From NCBI GenBank assembly GCA_026225435.1, contig JAMFST010000364.1, positions 1 to 7,043 of the forward strand: a DNA stretch of 7,043 bases. The letters run 5' to 3'. Numbering within the stretch: the stretch's first letter is position 1; every line of letters begins with the position of its first letter. Below, one piece after another: positions 1-7,043 of the stretch. The notes below the pieces were generated by a model. It was not told the DNA's origin, did not search any database, and saw only the letters and a program-made list of their open reading frames with translations. The position numbers and the translations under genes are program-made. The stretch is from Labilithrix luteola. Lineage in GTDB: Bacteria > Myxococcota_A > Polyangia > Polyangiales > Polyangiaceae.

Positions 1-952
1 CGTAGATCTTCACCCCGGTCTCGCCCGGTAGCTCGCTGGTGTACTGACCGTAGACGATGTCGCCATATTCGATGACCTCGTCGACCGTGGAGAAGATGGC
101 GTAGCGGTAGGACGCCTCGCCCCCCTTGTGCGCGTAGAGGTTGGTGAGGAACTGCGAGCGGTCCACGACCACGCCGAACTCGAGGACGCCGGGGTAGAGG
201 CCCGCCTCGTCGCCACAGGTCGGCAGCTCCTCGGTCGCGTAGCAGTTGGTCAGGCCGAGGTTGGCACCCGCGATACCGATGAAGGTGTCGACGCTGCCGC
301 CGATCGAGGCGCCGATGTTGTAGCTGCCCTGCGCGTCGACGGTCGTGCCACCGATGATCGCCGCGCGCGAGAGCGTGACCCCCATCGAGTGCGAGATGAC
401 GTCGATCTTGCTCGCGCCGGTGTAGGCGAGGACCGCCTGGAGGAAGCGGCGGGTGACGCCGACGTACGCGCGCGAGTGATCCTGGAGCGAGGCCAGGTCC
501 TCGTTGGCCGGTCCCCAGGTGGTTCCGTACAGCTCGGCGCTGGTGTAGCCCTCGGAGAGGAAGTAGCTGGTCGAGGCGACCCACCCGGTGGTGAGCGCCG
601 TGCCCGTGCCGAGCGCGCTGTCCGAGTTGCCGTGGACGAAGACGATGGGCGTGTGCGCGAGCGTCTGCCCCGCCGAGGTGCGCCCGCCGAAGCTGCCCCC
701 GGGGACGTCGGCGCGGACGAAGTCGTCGCTGGGGTAGTTGGTCTTGAGCCACGTCTGGAAGTCCGACGTGAGACCGGTGGCGATGGTCGTCCCCGAGCGC
801 GTCTCGGTGACGGCGTTGTCAGAGCTGGTGGCGCCGGTCGTGCTGGTGCTGCTGTTGCCGGATGTCCCATCTTGCGGCGACGCGCCGCATCCAAGAATCG
901 TGACGCACGTGACGCATACAGACAGAGCGAAGCTCACACGATGAGTCGACAT
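1..952 (-). CDS. Secreted class 2 lipase/esterase lipoprotein (C-terminus beyond window)
   Basis: An alpha/beta-hydrolase of the class 2 (LIP-3/EstA-like) lipase family, expected to hydrolyse ester bonds of lipids outside the cytoplasm. The ATG at 952 is preceded by GAGGTG five bases upstream. Residues 1-22 form a lipoprotein signal peptide ending in ILGC, so Cys22 should be lipidated; Gly23 at +2 does not suggest inner-membrane retention. A Ser/Thr/Gly-rich linker (about 26-60) precedes the catalytic domain. Visible motifs are VFVHGNSD (104-111, oxyanion region), GWVASTSYF and ELYGTTWG, the nucleophile elbow SHSMG (187-191, Ser189), and STVDEVI with candidate acid Asp291. Cys237 and Cys246 could form a disulfide. 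317 codons are visible; the catalytic His is expected just past the edge. The downstream part cannot be judged. Family assignment is firm; the natural substrate is unknown. Confidence 0.88.
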   Translation of the reverse strand, partial: MSTHRVSFALSVCVTCVTILGCGASPQDGTSGNSSTSTTGATSSDNAVTETRSGTTIATGLTSDFQTWLKTNYPSDDFVRADVPGGSFGGRTSAGQTLAHTPIVFVHGNSDSALGTGTALTTGWVASTSYFLSEGYTSAELYGTTWGPANEDLASLQDHSRAYVGVTRRFLQAVLAYTGASKIDVISHSMGVTLSRAAIIGGTTVDAQGSYNIGASIGGSVDTFIGIAGANLGLTNCYATEELPTCGDEAGLYPGVLEFGVVVDRSQFLTNLYAHKGGEASYRYAIFSTVDEVIEYGDIVYGQYTSELPGETGVKIY

Positions 953-1078
953 GAAGGCACCTCGTGAGGCGAGAGCCTGCCTCGCCGGAGGGGGCCAGCG
1001 GAAGTGTACAGATCACCCGAACGCAAAATAGCTCGCTCGTTTCGGCGGGTTAGCGCCTCGTGTGCGAAAGATGACGGC
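953..1078. other. Intergenic region between the CPBP gene and the lipase gene
   Basis: This gap of 126 bases separates two minus-strand genes. It contains the lipase ribosome binding site (GAGGTG at 963-958, minus strand) and a possible leader hairpin just upstream of it: GGCGAG at 968-973 pairs with CTCGCC at 981-986 around a 7-base loop. I find no stem followed by a T-run that would terminate the nadB-CPBP transcript. AT-richer bases around 1023-1033 could carry a promoter for the lipase, but no hexamer pair is good enough to call. Confidence 0.4.
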
Positions 1079-1888
1079 TCAGGTAGCGACGACGACGACG
1101 CGATCCCTTCGTACGGATGTCCATTTGATGAAAAGGAGGCCGAGGACGAGGGCGGCCACCGACGCCGCCCAGACCCAGTGCGGGTAGACGTAGTCGTCGT
1201 CCAGCGAGCGGCCGAGGAAGAGCGGCACCAGCGGCACCGAGGCGAAGGCGACGCGCGCGACGAGCGAGGCCCAGACGTTCCCCGTCGCCTCGCGCAGCCA
1301 GGCGAGCCCGAGACCGAGCACGAGCCACATGGGGAGCGCCGCCGAGTAGGTCGAGCCGAAGAACACCGCGGTGGCCACGATGCACATCCCTGCGGTCCGC
1401 CCGCGACGGAGGCCGCCGTAGACCGCGCCGCGGACGAAGATCTCCGAGACCAGCGGGAGCACGAGCCCGAGGATCAGGACGAGCGTGAAGCGGCCGCCGG
1501 CCACGTGGCCGAGGATGGCCAGATCGGTGGCGTCGTCCACCGTGTCGAGCTTGGCCACCCAGGCGTCGCCGAGCGCGTTGAGCAGCGGCGCCGATCCCGC
1601 GCCGACGAGCAGCGCCGCCAGCAGATCGAGCGGACGCGGACGGGTGAGGCCGAGGAGCTCGCGCCCGCTCGACTTGCGCGCGTACATCTGCAGGATGACG
1701 AGCAGGGCGACCGAGTACGCCAGCGCGTGACACGCCGAGAGGCTCACGAGATCGTTCACCGAGCCGGGACGGAGCGAGTCCACCAGCCCGGCGAGGAGCG
1801 ACACGAACAGCGAGCCGCCGAGCGTCCACAGCGCCGCGGCGAAGAAGCTCATCGGCGGAGCAAGCTCCGCGCTCGGTTTCGGATTCAT
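1079..1888 (-). CDS. CPBP-family (CAAX protease/bacteriocin-processing-like) membrane protein, degenerate active site
   Basis: A 269-residue multi-pass membrane protein with roughly seven or eight hydrophobic segments (near 13-36, 48-69, 87-105, 134-148, 166-178, 184-198, 205-225, 237-255). The fold is recognised by the CPBP/ABI core: SEIFVRG at 148-154 in place of EExxxRG, FGSTY at 177-181 in place of FxxxH, and TGNVWASLVAR at 202-212 in place of the TGslwpaIlxH segment. Typical CPBP glutamyl proteases use Glu-Glu, His and His/Asn; here Glu149 and Arg153 remain, but Ser148, Tyr181, Arg212 and Ala216 sit at the other key positions, so proteolysis is doubtful. The ATG at 1888 overlaps the nadB TGA as ATGA, which implies translational coupling; Met13 is an alternative start. 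Its substrate, partner and role are unknown. The C-terminus ends in a basic stretch followed by four valines from a GTC repeat. Confidence 0.8.
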   Translation of the reverse strand: MNPKPSAELAPPMSFFAAALWTLGGSLFVSLLAGLVDSLRPGSVNDLVSLSACHALAYSVALLVILQMYARKSSGRELLGLTRPRPLDLLAALLVGAGSAPLLNALGDAWVAKLDTVDDATDLAILGHVAGGRFTLVLILGLVLPLVSEIFVRGAVYGGLRRGRTAGMCIVATAVFFGSTYSAALPMWLVLGLGLAWLREATGNVWASLVARVAFASVPLVPLFLGRSLDDDYVYPHWVWAASVAALVLGLLFIKWTSVRRDRVVVVAT

Positions 1889-3540
1889 GGATCGATCGCG
1901 GCGAGGCGAGCGGCGACGCCGCGCTTGACCACCGTGTCGCGCGCTTGCTTCGGATCGGTCGCCGGATAGTCCGTCGTGGTGTGCAGCCCACGGCTCTCCT
2001 TGCGCGTGCTGGCGCAGTCGACCACCAGCTGCGCGACCGTCGCGATGTTGCGCAGCTCGAGTAGATCCTGGGTCACGAAGTAGGTCCAGTAGTACTCGGC
2101 GATCTCCTCCTGGAGGAGCGCGATGCGGCGGGCGGCGCGGCGCAGGCGGGTCGTCGAGCGGACGATGCCGACGTAGTTCCACATCGTGCGGCGCAGCTCG
2201 TCCCAGTTCTGCGTGATGACGACCGCCTCGTCGCTATGCCCGGCGGTGCCGACGTCCCAGTCGGGCACGTCGTGGGCGCGCTTGATCTCGCGGACGTTCT
2301 TGAGCGCCAGCGCCGCGCGGTGGCCGAAGACGAGCCCCTCGAGCAGCGAGTTGGAGGCGAGGCGGTTGGCGCCGTGCAGCCCGGTGTGGGCGCACTCGCC
2401 GATGGCCCACAGGCCGGGGATGGTCGTGCGCCCTTCGAGATCGGTCATCACGCCGCCGCACTGGTAGTGGGCCGCGGGGACGACGGGGATCGGCTGGCGA
2501 GAGATGTCGATCCCCCACTTGCGACACTCGGCGTCGATGCCGGGGAAGTGCTCCTTGATGAAGCTCTCCGACTTGTGCGTGATGTCCAGGTCGACGTGCT
2601 CGGCGCCGCTCCGCTTCATCTCGTGATCGATGGCGCGGGCGACGATGTCGCGCGGGGCGAGCTCCTTGCGCGGATCGTAGTCGCCCATGAAGGGCGTGCC
2701 GTCGAGGCGCCGCAAGATCGCCCCCTCGCCGCGCAGCGCCTCGCTGATGAGGAAGCTCTTGGCCTGCGGGTGAAAGAGCGCCGTCGGGTGGAACTGGTAG
2801 AACTCCATGTTCGCCACCTCGGCCCCCGCGCGGTACGCCATGGCCACGCCGTCGCCGGTCGCCACGTCGGGGTTGGTGGTGTACAGATACACCTTGCCGG
2901 CGCCGCCGCTGGCGAGGACGGTCGCCCCGGCGAGCGCGGTCACGACCTTGCCGGCGTCGACGTCGAGGATGTACGCGCCGGCGCAGACCTCGGGCCCGCC
3001 GTACTTGCTGAGCGTGATGAGGTCCACCGCCATGTGGTTCTCGAGCAGGCGGATGTTCGGGTTGGCCGCCACCGCCTCGAGGAGCGCGCGCTCGACCTCC
3101 CGCCCCGTCATGTCGGCGCGGTGGATGATCCGGCGCGCCGAGTGGCCCCCTTCGAGGTGCAGGTCGAGGTCGGTGTCGTGACCGACCGCGCCCCCCTCTT
3201 CGAAGGAGTGCGCGTTGGGGTCGTGCGAGTGGGACTCGTCGAAGACGGCGCCGCGTTCGCGCAGGTCCTTGATGCGGTCGGGCGCCTCGCGGACGCAGAC
3301 CTCGACGGACTTGGGATGCGAGAGCCCGGCGCCGGCGATGAGCGTGTCCTTGATGTGCGCGTCGAAGGAGTCGGCGCGATCGACGACGGCGGCGATGCCC
3401 CCTTGAGCCCAGGTGGTGTTGGCGTCTGCCCGGCCGCGTTTGGTGACCAGCACCACCTCGCCGTGGGCGCTGGCGTCCAGCGCGAAGGTGAGCCCCGCCA
3501 CGCCGCTGCCGATGACCAGGAAGTCGCAGTTGATCGTCAT
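1885..3540 (-). CDS. nadB: L-aspartate oxidase
   Basis: A cytoplasmic FAD enzyme that oxidises L-aspartate to iminoaspartate, which quinolinate synthase (NadA, not in this window) uses in de novo NAD synthesis; electrons go to O2 or fumarate. The protein is 551 residues, close to the E. coli 540. It has the N-terminal dinucleotide fold GSGVAG (11-16), TTWAQGGIA (42-50), EGGHS (130-134), FHPTAL (250-255), the LAPRDIVARAIDHE segment (295-307), PAAHYQCGG (355-363), GECAHTGLHGANRLASNSLLE (381-401), then the helical C-terminal domain. Residues matching E. coli catalytic positions are His251, Arg297, His358 and Arg393. The ATG at 3540 gives MTINCDFLVIGSG, a normal N-terminus, but no good Shine-Dalgarno precedes it; a GTG at 3552 is the alternative. 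It is divergent from etfB and overlaps the downstream CPBP gene by four bases. Confidence 0.96.
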   Translation of the reverse strand: MTINCDFLVIGSGVAGLTFALDASAHGEVVLVTKRGRADANTTWAQGGIAAVVDRADSFDAHIKDTLIAGAGLSHPKSVEVCVREAPDRIKDLRERGAVFDESHSHDPNAHSFEEGGAVGHDTDLDLHLEGGHSARRIIHRADMTGREVERALLEAVAANPNIRLLENHMAVDLITLSKYGGPEVCAGAYILDVDAGKVVTALAGATVLASGGAGKVYLYTTNPDVATGDGVAMAYRAGAEVANMEFYQFHPTALFHPQAKSFLISEALRGEGAILRRLDGTPFMGDYDPRKELAPRDIVARAIDHEMKRSGAEHVDLDITHKSESFIKEHFPGIDAECRKWGIDISRQPIPVVPAAHYQCGGVMTDLEGRTTIPGLWAIGECAHTGLHGANRLASNSLLEGLVFGHRAALALKNVREIKRAHDVPDWDVGTAGHSDEAVVITQNWDELRRTMWNYVGIVRSTTRLRRAARRIALLQEEIAEYYWTYFVTQDLLELRNIATVAQLVVDCASTRKESRGLHTTTDYPATDPKQARDTVVKRGVAARLAAIDP

Positions 3541-3551
3541 GCCGGACGGCA
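3540..3551 (-). promoter_or_regulatory. Palindrome at the nadB start codon
   Basis: TGCCG-GA-CGGCA is an inverted repeat with 5-bp arms directly adjoining and touching the nadB ATG, where a Shine-Dalgarno sequence would normally lie. The two-base centre is too tight for a good RNA hairpin without opening a pair, so a protein-binding site is at least as plausible. In GC-rich DNA a short palindrome can occur by chance, so no function is assigned. Confidence 0.25.
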
Positions 3552-3562
3552 CACTACCAGCG

Positions 3563-3591
3563 TTGACAGCCCGCGTACGGCCCCCTAGAGA
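3563..3591 (+). promoter_or_regulatory. Candidate sigma70-type promoter of etfBA
   Basis: A perfect -35 hexamer TTGACA (3563-3568) is followed, after 17 bases, by TAGAGA (3586-3591), a weak -10 matching three of six consensus positions. Transcription would start near 3598, leaving a leader of about 64 bases before the etfB GTG. The perfect -35, ideal spacing and position in the divergent gap support it; the -10 is the weak part. Confidence 0.45.
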
Positions 3592-3608
3592 ATGCCGGCG
3601 AGCTGCAC

Positions 3609-3622
3609 TGAATGACCATTCA
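3609..3622. promoter_or_regulatory. Inverted repeat resembling a TetR-family operator
   Basis: TGAATG-AC-CATTCA is a perfect inverted repeat with 6-bp arms and a two-base centre, lying just downstream of the predicted etfBA promoter, where a bound repressor would block initiation or elongation. It is AT-rich compared with its surroundings, unlike chance palindromes in this genome. The half-site TGAATG is shared with the Bacillus FadR box (recalled as TGAATGA followed by TCATTCA), which controls fatty-acid degradation operons that include etfBA, though the spacing is shorter here. The cognate regulator is not in the window. Confidence 0.45.
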
Positions 3623-3648
3623 TAAGCCGATGGTCGCCCCGAAAGCAC

Positions 3649-3655
3649 GAGAGGA
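3649..3655 (+). promoter_or_regulatory. Ribosome binding site of etfB
   Basis: GAGAGGA lies six bases before the GTG at 3662. It decides the start of etfB, since the start codon is GTG rather than ATG and the following residues (KILVPLKRV) match the normal EtfB N-terminus. Confidence 0.75.
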
Positions 3656-3661
3656 CATCGC

Positions 3662-4498
3662 GTGAAAATCCTGGTTCCGCTGAAGCGGGTCGCCGATCCG
3701 GACAACGCCAACAAGGTGAAGGTTGCGGGCACCAAGCTCGAGACCACTGGCCTCGAATGGAAGCCCAATCCGTTCGACGAGTACGCGGTCGAGACGGCTC
3801 TCCGCCTGACGGAGAACGGCGCCGCTACCAAGCAACGCCAGGGTGAGGTGGTGGTCGTCAGCTTCGGTCCCAAGGAGGTCGAAGCGACCCTCCGCGCAGC
3901 GCTCGCCACCGGTGCCGATCGCGCCATCCGCGTCGACGTGACCGACGACAAGCTCGACGGTGACCTCGTCGCTCGTGCGCTCAAGGCGATCGTCGAGAAG
4001 GAGAAGCCGGACCTCGTCCTCTGCGGCAAGCAGGCGGTCGACGGCGACTCCAACCAGGTCGGGCAGCTCATCGCCGAGTACCTCGGCTGGCCCCAGGCGA
4101 CGTTCGCCGGCTCCATCAAGAGCGAAGGCGCCCCCGGCAAGGAGACCGCGCTGGTCGTCCACCGCGAGGTCGACGGCGGCACCATCAACCTGAAGGTCAC
4201 CCTCCCCGCGGTCGTCTCCGTCGATCTCCGCATCGTCGCCCCGACGAGCGTGAAGTCGGTCTACACCGCCGACGGCTTCAAGTACCCGGACGGCGTCCGC
4301 TTCGCCGCGCTCATGGCGATCATGGCGGCGAAGAAGAAGCCGCTGGTCGAGGAGAAGATCGAGACGCTCGCGGCCGATACCGCGCTGAAGATCGAGTACC
4401 TCGGCTTCGAGCTGCCCGCCGCCCGCAAGGCCGGCGTGAAGGTCAAGGACGTGGCGGAGCTCGTCACGCGCCTGAAGAGCGAAGCCAAGGTCCTCTGA
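3662..4498 (+). CDS. etfB: Electron transfer flavoprotein subunit beta
   Basis: The AMP-binding beta subunit of the soluble ETF heterodimer, which accepts electrons from acyl-CoA and related dehydrogenases and passes them to ETF:quinone oxidoreductase. The protein is 278 residues, longer than the usual 250-260. Hallmarks: KILVPLKRV at the N-terminus, NPFDEYAVETALRL (36-49), DLVLCGKQAVDGDSNQVGQ (117-135), LGWPQATFAG (141-150), LPAVVSVDLRI (181-191), and the C-terminal AGVKVKDVAELV. The partner-recognition segment corresponds to RFAALMAIMAAKKK (213-226), with Leu217 at the place of the anchor leucine of human ETFB. About 18 extra residues (near 194-212) sit immediately before it, which explains the extra length. 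It starts with GTG behind a good ribosome binding site and is co-directional with etfA 25 bp downstream. It looks like a conventional, non-bifurcating ETF. Confidence 0.96.
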   Translation: MKILVPLKRVADPDNANKVKVAGTKLETTGLEWKPNPFDEYAVETALRLTENGAATKQRQGEVVVVSFGPKEVEATLRAALATGADRAIRVDVTDDKLDGDLVARALKAIVEKEKPDLVLCGKQAVDGDSNQVGQLIAEYLGWPQATFAGSIKSEGAPGKETALVVHREVDGGTINLKVTLPAVVSVDLRIVAPTSVKSVYTADGFKYPDGVRFAALMAIMAAKKKPLVEEKIETLAADTALKIEYLGFELPAARKAGVKVKDVAELVTRLKSEAKVL

Positions 4499-4523
4499 GC
4501 GTCAGACGAAAGGAACCCAGATC

Positions 4524-5486
4524 ATGACCAACATCCTCATCGTCGCCGAGCTCCACGAGGGCAAGGTCCGCAAGTCGACCCACAGCTCCATAACCTTCGC
4601 TCGCCAGGCCGGCGCAGCTGGCGGCACGTTCTCCATCGTCGTCATCGGCGGAGGCGCCGCTGCCGCCGCTGCCGAGGTCACCGGCTACGGCGCCGCCAAG
4701 GTGCTCGCCGTCGAGGACCCCACCGCCACCGTCTGCGAGCGCATCGCGCCGACCGTCGCCGCGCTCGTCAAGTCCGGCGGGTTCGACGTCGTCGCCGTCA
4801 CCGCCAGCTCGTTCGGCAAGGACATCGCCCCGCGCATCGCCGCCAAGCTCGGCGCCGGCTACGCCCCGGACATCAGCGGCGTGAAGGACGACGGCGGCAA
4901 GCTCGTCTACCGTCGCCCGGTCTACGCCGGCAACGCCTACGCCAGCTGCCGCCTCACCACGGCGCTCCAGGTGGTCAGCGTCCGCCAGAGCGAGTTCACC
5001 GCCGCCGAGCCGAGCGGAGGCGCCTCGCCCGTCGAGGCTGCCCAGCCCGCCGCGCCCGATGCCGCTGCCGCGCGCGTCGAGTTCCTCGGTCTCGAGGCCG
5101 CCAAGAGCGAGCGTCCGGACCTCGGCGAGGCCCGGGTCATCGTCTCCGGTGGTCGCGCCCTCAAGGAGAAGTTCGCCGAGGTCCTCGACCCGCTGGCGAA
5201 CCTGCTCAACGCCGCCGTCGGCGCCAGCCGCGCCGCCTGCGACGCCGGCTACGCCCCGCCGGAGCTCCAGGTCGGTCAGACCGGTCGCGTCGTCGCTCCG
5301 CAGCTGTACTTCGCCATCGGCATCTCCGGCGCCATCCAGCACCTCGCCGGCATGAAGGGCTCGAAGGTCATCGTCGCGGTCAACAAGGACGCCGAGGCGC
5401 CGATCTTCCAGGTGGCCGACTACGGGCTGGTCGCGGACCTGTTCGTGGCGATTCCGGAGCTCGTCAAGCAGCTGCAGGCGGGCTGA
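4524..5486 (+). CDS. etfA: Electron transfer flavoprotein subunit alpha
   Basis: The FAD-binding alpha subunit of ETF, partner of the upstream etfB product. The protein is 320 residues, normal for the family. The N-terminal domain begins [19 protein letters not shown]; a Pro/Ala-rich linker (about 159-183) joins it to the C-terminal FAD domain, which carries [10 protein letters not shown] (208-217), [12 protein letters not shown] (251-262), [15 protein letters not shown] (265-279), [18 protein letters not shown] (284-301) and a final helix. These match the alpha-subunit signature and the FAD contacts (Arg211, the TGR region, Ser268, His273, Asn287, Asp289). AAAGGAA at 4509-4515 lies eight bases before the ATG. 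Codons are overwhelmingly C-ending, consistent with high expression. Transcription very probably ends at the hairpin pair downstream. Confidence 0.97.
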   Translation: MTNILIVAELHEGKVRKSTHSSITFARQAGAAGGTFSIVVIGGGAAAAAAEVTGYGAAKVLAVEDPTATVCERIAPTVAALVKSGGFDVVAVTASSFGKDIAPRIAAKLGAGYAPDISGVKDDGGKLVYRRPVYAGNAYASCRLTTALQVVSVRQSEFTAAEPSGGASPVEAAQPAAPDAAAARVEFLGLEAAKSERPDLGEARVIVSGGRALKEKFAEVLDPLANLLNAAVGASRAACDAGYAPPELQVGQTGRVVAPQLYFAIGISGAIQHLAGMKGSKVIVAVNKDAEAPIFQVADYGLVADLFVAIPELVKQLQAG

Positions 5487-5489
5487 AAA

Positions 5490-5510
5490 CGTCGCGCCGC
5501 CGGCGCGATG
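5490..5510 (+). other. GC-rich hairpin just after etfA
   Basis: TCGCGCC (5492-5498) pairs perfectly with GGCGCGA (5502-5508) around a GCC loop. A G-T wobble and a C-G pair extend the stem to nine steps (5490-5510). It starts three bases after the etfA stop and has no T-run, so alone it is not an intrinsic terminator. It could protect the mRNA 3' end or assist the terminator that follows. Confidence 0.55.
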
Positions 5511-5522
5511 TGCAGAAGGGAG

Positions 5523-5547
5523 AAGGGGTCCGCGAGGGCCCCTTTTT
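5523..5547 (+). terminator. Intrinsic terminator of etfBA
   Basis: AAGGGGTCC (5523-5531) pairs with GGGCCCCTT (5536-5544), nine steps including one T-G wobble, around a GCGA tetraloop of the GNRA type. The T-run continues to 5547. Position after etfA and ahead of dnaX indicates that dnaX is transcribed separately or by read-through only. Confidence 0.85.
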
Positions 5548-5601
5548 CATTTCACGGGGCACCCTTTATCTCCCCTCCTGGATGTTCTACTTCCTTCGTC
5601 C

Positions 5602-7043
<1,442 letters not shown>

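Noticed and set aside
128..967. Open frame on the plus strand opposite the lipase
   Set aside because: It is low-complexity Arg/Val/Ala/Glu sequence that mirrors lipase codons.
1084..1098. Short CGA/GTC trinucleotide run at the CPBP 3' end
   Set aside because: Four copies in GC-rich coding DNA are unremarkable and only give a Val4 tail.
2236..3588. A 450-codon open frame on the plus strand opposite nadB
   Set aside because: Its translation is rich in Arg, Val, Gly and Asp without domain motifs, and it mirrors the nadB codons. It is a GC-driven shadow frame; nadB on the other strand has all family motifs.
3590..3661. Sigma70 promoter for nadB on the minus strand (TATGAA near 3624-3619)
   Set aside because: The -10-like hexamer is acceptable, but no -35 match lies at 16-19 bp spacing.
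3541..4233. N-terminal extension of the nadB frame to 4233
   Set aside because: The extension reads antisense through etfB and has no homology; the FAD-fold start MTINCDFLVIGSG at 3540 is the normal N-terminus.
4464..5342. A 292-codon minus-strand frame opposite etfA
   Set aside because: It is a Gly/Ala/Asp-rich shadow of etfA without motifs.

Overview
The window is GC-rich throughout, with strong G/C preference at third codon positions. It holds parts or all of six protein-coding genes, packed closely and arranged in two divergent groups. Protein similarities recalled from memory (a lipobox lipase, group I ETF, DnaX beginning SYLVLARKYRP) fit a high-GC deltaproteobacterium-like organism, most plausibly Myxococcota. 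That assignment is inference; no rRNA or other phylogenetic marker is present.

Left half, minus strand, read right to left: nadB (L-aspartate oxidase, 3540-1885) is followed by a CPBP/CAAX-protease-like membrane protein (1888-1079), whose ATG overlaps the nadB stop in an ATGA junction. After a 126-bp gap comes a secreted class 2 lipase-type lipoprotein (952 to beyond base 1), which is cut by the window edge before its expected catalytic histidine.

Centre: a 121-bp divergent region (3541-3661) separates nadB from etfB. It holds a candidate sigma70-type promoter reading toward etfB and, just downstream of it, a clean 14-bp inverted repeat that looks like a TetR-family operator.

Right half, plus strand: etfB and etfA encode the two subunits of the electron transfer flavoprotein, 25 bp apart. 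They are followed by two consecutive hairpins, the second being a textbook intrinsic terminator with a GCGA tetraloop and U-tract. Then dnaX (DNA polymerase III tau/gamma subunit) starts at a GTG at 5602 and runs off the right edge after 480 codons.

Functionally this is mainly housekeeping: NAD biosynthesis, electron transfer from acyl-CoA-type dehydrogenases, and replication. I see no mobile element, CRISPR array, RNA gene or defence/secretion system. The points most worth a second look are the putative ETF operator, the CPBP protein that has lost most of its catalytic residues, an EtfB insertion beside the partner-recognition loop, and a lipase that resembles the nematode LIPS family.
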